From assembly GCF_963576675.1 (NCBI RefSeq), contig NC_088917.1:78168610-78232609 (forward strand): 64,000 nucleotides of DNA. The letters are read 5' to 3'. This document shows, piece after piece, positions 57,691 to 64,000 of the stretch (positions within the stretch are counted from its first letter, which is position 1; each line of letters begins with the position of its first letter). The position numbers and the translations under genes are program-made. Under the pieces are notes generated by a model. It saw nothing but the letters and a program-made list of their open reading frames with translations. It did not search any database and had not been told where the DNA came from. Source of the DNA: Euphorbia lathyris (lineage: Eukaryota > Streptophyta > Magnoliopsida > Malpighiales > Euphorbiaceae).

Positions 57691-58213
57691 CTAGCTCAGT
57701 TTTGTTTAACTTAGTCTGTAGTCTATATGTTCTTTTATGCTCATCTTGATCTATGTATGCTAACTACCTCACTTAAATACAATACTTGCATCTTTTATCC
57801 TAACTTGAGTTATTTCATATGATTCTGAGTATTATGTTATTATGTATCTTCAATTACATCAACTGTGTTTACTGTCTATAATACTTGTGATTGTATCCCA
57901 TGCTGATCAAATGTTTGACATTGTCCTGTATGCTTACAAAACACTGTCTCATAAAAACCATTGAACAAAATGATTACTCAGTGCTCTCTGAATGTTACAC
58001 CTTCCGCTTAATACTGAGTAAAATAGAATATGTTCCATGAGCTGACCTATATCTAAAAACTGACCTTAGACTTACTCGATTAAACTTTAAAATGTTTAGA
58101 GTTAAAACTAAGTCAGTAGCTCAACCCTGACGGGGAGTTTGCTAAGTAATAATAGGTCAAATATCATGGGGGAGCTCAACAATGAGTTCCTCGCTGAATA
58201 GTTTTGCCAACAT
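57691..58213. other. copia H 3' untranslated region
   Basis: No gene. The segment is rich in CTGA and CTGAGT words, as is the rest of this element, and leads to the polypurine tract. Confidence 0.55.
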
Positions 58214-58228
58214 CAAAATGGGGGAGTT

Positions 58229-58939
58229 TGTTGAAACACCTTTCCACATGATTTTGATTTGACAAAATTGTTTAAGTAAAATTAAACATATTCTAAACAC
58301 ACTAAGTTTAAATGCTTTGATTTGTTATACTAATGTGTTTGTTCAATGTTGAGTTAAAATTGTTTATAAGACATAAAGAATAAAAAGCTCAAGGCCCATA
58401 CGGAAGTCAAGGCCCAAGTCAGACAGATCAAGACAACTCGGCCCGCGTGTGCAAAACGCTGTCGTTATAATCAAAACGCAACTCAGCAAGAGAAGGATCT
58501 AGAAGACCTTCGTTGAACAACTTCAGAGTGAAGCCGCTGAGTTGAATCGACAAAGAGTACATGACAACAGCTGAGCAAGAACAACTTCTAGACAAAGTGT
58601 TTCCACTTTGGGTAAAGTTCAGAAGACACAGAACGCTGTCCAGTTGACCTTACCATAAATGGAGAGACAGTCTGCCGAGCTGACTAAAAGCTGCTCAACA
58701 CTGACCGATGACAGAAGATACTCAAATCTGATTGGCCGAGAGCTTTGAGAAAAACTGAGTGACAACGACAGGAAGCCGTTTCCCTCCAACGGTTATTTCG
58801 AAATTCGAAATGACCGATGCCTCAGACGTCTCTATAAATAGAGCCCTTCAGTTGCTTCATTCGACACAGAACTTGATCAAGCCATAACGTACTTAAATTT
58901 GAAATAGTTCCTAACTTGTTACGTTATAATGGACCAACA
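58229..58939 (+). repeat. 3' LTR of copia H
   Basis: The 711-bp copy of the 5' LTR is preceded by the polypurine tract AAAATGGGGGAGTTT (58214-58228). Confidence 0.92.
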
Positions 58940-59907
58940 ATTGTTCCAAATCAGTGTACCATTTGTTCCAACATAATACTTATATTGTTCCAACAGAATA
59001 AATTAGTGTATCAATTATTCCAACAAAATAGTTATATTGTTCCATCATAATACTTATATTGTTCCAACATAATACATCAGTTTACCAATTATTCCAAATC
59101 AATTTTATTATCTATTGTCTTCAATTTCATTTTTGTTTTTTTAGTATTTAATATAGTATCTTCAAATTTATATTAGTTATATTATTTAGAAAATAATTTT
59201 AATCCTTAAAATTTATTGAAAATAAAAAATTACCCTTAAAAATCAATAAATCATTTTCCTTTATTTTATCTTTTTTGATAGAAATTGGGACGAGACAGAA
59301 TTTAAGCGGGGTGAGCACCCATGGTATTTTCCTTTATTTTATCCATTTTACATATTTCAACAATTTATTGGAACTAAATTTTCAGGAAACTCACTTTGAC
59401 CCAAGAATTAAAGTTTGTCAAAATGATGTTTTACATTTTTTGGAATATTTTGAAAATTTTCTGTGCATTTTTTTCTCGCCGGAAAACGCCCACCTAATCG
59501 TCGGATTCCATTGATTTAGGACTAAAACGTAAAGAATCTCACTTTGAGTCAAGAATTAAAGTTTCTCAGAATGATATTTTATGTTTTCTGAAATTTTTTG
59601 AAAATTTTCTGGATATTTTGTTTTCACAGAAAAACAGATCGCTGGATTCCGTTCACCGGAATTTTTTTTACCTCAGCTTCTGGGATCTTAAAATGACCGT
59701 CTAATTAAGACGAGTCCAATGGTATAAATTTTCTTGAAAAACAAGGTTGGGAAAGTCGGAAAAATTCATTTGAAAGAAAAGAAATAAAACAATTTATTCT
59801 TTCCCTTTATTTACAAATTTGCCATCTTCCCCCTACCTAATTTCAAAATTGGCCATTGTCACACCATATGATTTGTCTCACCATAAGAAATCTGTCACAC
59901 TAGGAGG

Positions 59908-61069
59908 GTTTTTGTTTCAGCTTTTTGGATGAGCGTTTATCGTTTTACTCCAAACCGCAGGAAATATAGCATTTAGTTAGGTTTATATAACAGCAGTATT
60001 TAGCATTTTCTCTCGAAACCGCGACGTTTTGGAGCGTTTCAGGAAAAGCTCATATTTGTAGCTTTTCATAAACAGCTGTTTGTAGTTAGTTGTTATTGAC
60101 ATAATTATCTTTTTTATTTCCACAAAATATGTCTATTCTTTGACATTATTTATATTTCTACAACATAATTACCGAAAAAAACAAGGTTTTGTTACGTTCA
60201 ATAAATTTTGCATTTTTTATATAGATTATTTTTATTAATTTGTGTAACATATTTTTTATTTTATAATAGGATAAGGTGCAAAAATACCTCCAACATTTAT
60301 AGCTAAGAGCAATTTTACCCTTAACGTCTAAAATGGTGCAATTATACCCCTAATGTTGCCAGCTAAAAGTAATTTTACCCATAACATTGACAAGTTGGGT
60401 CAATTTGAGAAATAATTTATCAAACTGTCTTCTTGGTCATAAATATTGTAATCTACACTTCACATGTGCACGATTTTATCATCGTTAGTAACATATCACA
60501 AACATATGATTAGACATTAATTTTTTTTAAGAAAATAAAAAAAATATATTGTTTATTTCTTTTTACGAATTGGACAAAAAAAATTCCAATATTTCATCGA
60601 ATTTATAAATATTAATTTTCAATTTAATTATTAAATCACAAAAAAATATGAAATCTCTTTTTTAGAATCACTGATATGTGCAATTGGTGTATAATAATAA
60701 ATAAAATATCTATGTTTTTCTAATGATATATGAAATCGACCTAATTTGCCAATGTTAGTTGTAAAAGTACTCTCAACTGCCAGCGTTATGGGTAAAATTG
60801 TACCATTTTAGACATTAAGAGTAAAATTATTTCTAGTTGTACACGTTATGGGTATTCTTTCACATTTTTTCTTTTATAATTTCATTGTTGATTAATTTAA
60901 AACATGTTCATTTTAGACATTTTAAATCCCAACAGCAGCAGTTCAATATAATTTTACCAAACACTAGTAATTAAACAGCTAATAACAAACAGCTAACAGC
61001 TTACTGCAACTGCAAACAGCTAACAGCAACCGCAACCGCTGTTAGCTAACTGCTGAACCAAATAGGCCC
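59908..61069. mobile_element. MITE (Tourist- or hAT-like) with nested MULE MITE
   Basis: The left end AGGAGGGTTTTTGTTTCAGC and right end (reverse-complemented) AGGGCCTATTTGGTTCAGCA are inverted repeats. Both continue into CAGC/AACAGC-rich DNA. Without the nested 604-bp element it is about 550 bp. Target duplication is not clear (CTA at both ends), so the superfamily is uncertain. Confidence 0.55.
60268..60871. mobile_element. MULE-type MITE, 604 bp
   Basis: An exact 9-bp target duplication TTTTATAAT flanks it (60259-60267 and 60872-60880). The ends are long inverted repeats of about 150 bp with units such as GTCTAAAATGGTGCAATT and TTTTACCCATAACATTG. No coding capacity. Confidence 0.8.
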
Positions 61070-61089
61070 TAGATCTCTTCTATATATAG

Positions 61090-61222
61090 GGTTAGCCTAT
61101 GCTTACTTTGTTTTTAACAAAGTAAGCATTACTTTTTTTTTTCCACCATTGGATGGTGATGAATTTTGACAAAGTAAGCTCATCCAATGGTAGAGAAAAC
61201 AAAGTAAAACTTACTTTGTCAA
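61090..61222. repeat. cluster of overlapping inverted repeats
   Basis: GCTTACTTTGT-TTTTA-ACAAAGTAAGC forms a perfect hairpin at about 61100-61126. ACCATTGGATG (61143-61153) pairs with CATCCAATGGT (61184-61194), and further CTTACTTTGT words follow. It looks like a small foldback element. Confidence 0.6.
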
Positions 61223-61235
61223 CAATATTTATAGC

Positions 61236-61695
61236 TTTTCAATTTTCTTTTGTTACTATATTGACACCTCATCAAAAACTCATTTAAAACTCTTCTTGTT
61301 CATTTCTCCATGCTTCTGTTGTTATATATAGTGTAGATATAAGGGATAAATAAATGGCTTTTCAATTTTGATCCCACACTAATATACGGGTAATGAATTC
61401 AATTTATTATAAATTATAAATAAATATATATAAATGAATTTTCAATTTTATTTTGTTACTATTTTGACAACTTATGAAAAATACCTTTAAAACACTTCTT
61501 GTTCATTTCTCCCTGCTTCTGTTGTTATAAATAGTATACATTATGGAATGAATAAATGACTTTTCAATTTTGATCCAACGCTAATATACGGCAAATGAAT
61601 TCAATTTATTATAAATATATAAATAGTTTTTCAATACTTTTAAAACTCTTCTCGTTGATTTCTATATGCTTCAGTTATTATATATGGTATATATT
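61236..61695. repeat. tandem repeat, about 200-bp period, 2.3 copies
   Basis: TTTTCAATTTTCTTTTGTTA through AATGAATTCAATTTATTATA is repeated from 61439, and partly again from about 61627. No coding. 61696-61901 holds a GC-richer hAT-end-like piece near 61740-61800 and nothing else clear. Confidence 0.75.
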
Positions 61696-61901
61696 ATTAT
61701 TATTATTTTTAAGAATCGTAGAACCTTTTTCAAGGGACATGCCCGTCTTTGAGCCTGGGCAGGAGGGGCGCCTGCCCAGAGCCCATGGATTAGGGGGTCC
61801 AAATATACTAATATATTAGTATTACTATTAATTATTAAATAAAAAAATATACTTTGTTTAAAATATTGGCATCAATTCTTTCCAAATTAAATTCATTGGA
61901 A

Positions 61902-62277
61902 TCTATATATAATATAAAACAGCAACGATGAAGCTGAGATGTCACTTCCTCATTTTTTACTGATAAAAAAATATAATATAGAATATAATATATTAACTTT
62001 AGTTATATTATTATATTTATTTATAAAAAGATTATTTTATCCGTACTATATCTAAGAGTTCTACAGAATTTAAATTAATCCATAAAATCTCTCTAATTCT
62101 CTACATATCTATATCTAAAAGTTCTACATAATTTAAATTAATTCCTAAAATCTCTCTAATTCTCTGCATATCTATATATAATATAAAACATTAACGATGG
62201 AGCTGAGGTGTCACTTCATTATTTGTTAATATTTATATATTAAGATGAATCCGTGCGATGCACGGGTCAAAAACTAG
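61902..62277 (+). mobile_element. small non-autonomous Helitron
   Basis: The 3' end has the hairpin CCGTGCGATGCACGG (62251-62265), then TCAAAAACTAG and a T, which fits the Helitron rule (hairpin, CTRR, insertion between A and T). The 5' end starts TCTATATATAATATAAAAC after an A. The same start recurs at 62171, so a 107-bp version is possible. No Rep/helicase is encoded. Confidence 0.75.
62047..62172. repeat. 63-bp tandem duplication inside the Helitron
   Basis: TATATCTAAGAGTTCTACAG... is repeated after exactly 63 bp with few changes. The duplication includes part of a second copy of the Helitron start. Confidence 0.8.
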
Positions 62278-64000
62278 TCAGATTAAATTTAAAAAAATTA
62301 TTACTTGATAAAAAACGTGGTCATCAGTTACTAGTCTTTCTAAATTCTCTAATTTACTTTAAATTGTTTTCAAATTTCCTTATAAAATCCCTAATTTATC
62401 TCTTTCCATAATTATCTCTCCCACCCATCAATCTCAATAAAATTCCTAATTTATCTTTTTTTTTTAATCATGCTTCAATCTCAAAGAATATTAAACAATA
62501 ATATTGTCCTTCATCTTTCATTCATCAACTATATATCAATATTGTTCTCTAATCACCCCACTATAAAACTTCCAATTGCTAATAACATTTTTTTATTTTT
62601 AAGAAACTCTAATTTGAGAAACGCATCAAAATCTTCCGATTTCAGGAATTTAGCCGCTAAATCCTGTTATAAGAGGTGATTTTCAAATTTGATTTTTAAA
62701 TTTTCTATTATTATATTTTGTGTTGTAAAGAGTATAAAATCTAGTAGAACTATTTCATTGTTTATTAAATTTAAGAATTTTTTTAGATTGCTTTCTACTA
62801 GATTTGATGTAACATAAATTAGTTAAGCTTTTTAATGGATTATTGGATTAAATCTATTAGGATTAATTTGGAAGTATAAAATACAGCAAAAAAAATATTG
62901 GTTCATTATATTGTTTAAATTTTGATTCCATTAACCTTTTTAATTTTGAAAGTGATTATATAGCTTTAGTTTAAGTCCTTAACGTGGGTTGACGAAGATT
63001 TGGGTTTGAAGGAAGATTTGGCATTTCTAGAAGATCACGTGCTAACCTAATTTCTGATAAAGCAATACAATGACAAGAAGAAGCACTTCAAATTAGATGC
63101 CATATTAAGGTAATTGTATCTTTGTCCTATAATTAATTATGTTTAGATGCGATCTAGTAAAATGGAAAGTTATGTTGGGTTTATTTATAGGATGAGTTAT
63201 ATTTAGTCTGGACTTTATTAGGTAATATACTTGATTGACTAGCGAGTAGGGGAATTATTTATCTGGGTTAGTTTACCTTTACATCTAAGTTCCAACATGA
63301 TTAGAGTTGTCCAATGTAGTTGAGGTTGCTATTTAAGCATTGCTTTGTTTCTTTTAATTTTATACTTGTTAATTGGTCTTAAAAGCTTATATTTCAACAG
63401 ATTTTGGTCAGTTTTCACGCTTTTTATATTATGTTGATACAGGGATTCACAGTCATTTACCATGTTCCACTTTTGGTTGAGTATTGTTTTTATTCGGAGA
63501 GCGGATAATAGATTGTCCGTGCTTTAGTAAAATTGGCACTTTCAACTATGTGTGAATTATTATTATGAATTTTTGTGTGTTCAATTGTGGCTTTATAAGA
63601 TCATAATTATATATTCCTTGTTTATTAGGGTTGCTGTCATTGCTACCGCTTGTTTCTCTTCTTGCTACTAGTTCAATGCGGACATAACCAAATTATTAGC
63701 TGCTTTGCAGAATTATGATGGCCGGTATCCTAGAAAATGAAAGACGGGCCATTGATAGAAGTTAGAGATACAAGAGCGATTGGCAAAAAGTGATGTGATT
63801 CGACTTCAGGAGCGATTGACAGAGTTAGAGATACAAATAGTCTCATCTATTAGCAAACAACAAAATATTATCTATCATCTTTAGGCAATTGTAGAGATAA
63901 CTTAATCTAGCTCTTAGATATATTTTTGAGCTAACTTTATATTTTAACTTTTTGTATGATATAGAATTTTGACCTCACATATTAGGATAATCTAGATTAT
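62278..64000. other. AT-rich right end of the window
   Basis: No complete gene. Short frames at 62470-62679 are AT-driven. From about 62990 base composition is more mixed and may belong to an unrecognised transcript, but no splice pattern or motif supports a call apart from 63762-63884. Confidence 0.45.
63762..63884 (+). pseudogene. short coiled-coil reading frame, C-terminal fragment
   Basis: A 40-codon frame (LEIQERLAKSDVIRLQERLT...) ends at TAG 63882-63884. Leucine/isoleucine spacing and repeated QERL units suggest a coiled coil. Upstream, LENERRAID in another frame may belong to the same protein after a frameshift. It could be the end of a transposon or host protein; I do not recognise it. 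Confidence 0.3.

Larger units (their letters stand above)
47084..58939 (+). mobile_element. Ty1/copia retrotransposon H, SIRE/Maximus type
   Basis: The 11.9-kb element has LTRs 47084-47785 and 58229-58939 (about 3% substitutions plus indels). Flanks ATTTT and ATTGT agree at 4 of 5 bases. The primer site TGGTATCAGAACC, gag with three CCHC knuckles, copia-order pol and a long extra region between pol and the 3' LTR identify the SIRE/Maximus lineage. Gag start and extra region are frameshifted, and a solo LTR sits in integrase. Confidence 0.93.
46288..59890. mobile_element. long-inverted-repeat (foldback or MULE-like) element split by copia H
   Basis: The left arm (about 46288-46870) and right arm (about 59300-59890) are inverted, diverged copies. 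For example, GACAAATTTGTAAATAAA, TGTTTTATTTCTTTTCTTT and TTAGACGGTCATTTT occur on the left, and their complements on the right in reverse order. The centre (46900-47083 and 58940-59110) is a run of short units around TTGTTCCAACAGAATACTTA. Without copia H the element is about 1.75 kb, with no coding capacity. Exact ends and target duplication are unclear. Confidence 0.65.

Noticed and set aside
61740..61800. Possible hAT end (GGGCGCCTGCCCAGAGCCC)
   Set aside because: Only one end is visible and no duplication was found, so it was left out as a separate element.

Overview
The window looks like nuclear heterochromatin of a flowering plant, probably a eudicot. It is AT-rich, I find no complete host gene, and nearly everything recognisable is a transposable element or its remains. 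The plant assignment rests on Ty1/copia and Ty3/gypsy elements primed by initiator-methionine tRNA sites, a SIRE/Maximus-type copia with an envelope-like extra region, plant PIF/Harbinger, hAT, MULE, CACTA-like and Helitron ends, a tRNA-derived SINE and a plant snRNA-type promoter. The species cannot be named from the sequence. Element letters A to H below are labels for this window only.

Layout. 1-4124: 3' part of decayed copia A. 4125-5680: AT-rich DNA with two copies of a small palindromic element and a CACTA-like end. 5686-10626: young copia B (minus), target duplication GTTAT. 10983-11842: non-autonomous hAT, target duplication CTTCAACC. 13477-19521: copia C, a gag-protease-only element (target duplication ATATC), carrying gypsy D (15299-19065, minus), which also lacks reverse transcriptase and integrase. 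19683-19860: SINE. 20651-29006: a 677-bp MULE (9-bp target duplication) split by copia E (21136-28809), which is itself split by the remains of gypsy-like element F (23247-26237). 29281-34992 and 35499-38375: direct segmental duplication; one copy holds a Harbinger transposon (30117-33917), the other a 961-bp hAT with a possible small-RNA gene. 38727-45154: gypsy G, an almost complete chromovirus-like element. 46288-59890: a long-inverted-repeat element split by the 11.9-kb SIRE-type copia H (47084-58939), which contains a 1.7-kb solo LTR (50160-51869). 59908-62277: nested MITEs, tandem repeats and a small Helitron. 62278-64000: AT-rich, with one short coiled-coil reading frame.

How the parts relate. 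Gypsy G encodes gag, protease, reverse transcriptase, RNase H and integrase. Gypsy D shares its LTR ends, primer site, leader and gag-protease but has no polymerase, so D looks like a parasite of G-type elements. Copia C likewise has only gag-protease. The LTRs of inner element D are more diverged than those of its host C, which suggests that C+D moved as one composite. D, G and the unrelated F all carry clusters of one GC-rich word (ACGCGGGGCGT) in U3 upstream of the TATA box. The young elements B, D, G and the Harbinger transposase keep one continuous frame, broken only by stops that a single C-to-T or G-to-A change could explain. That pattern fits decay of methylated silenced DNA.
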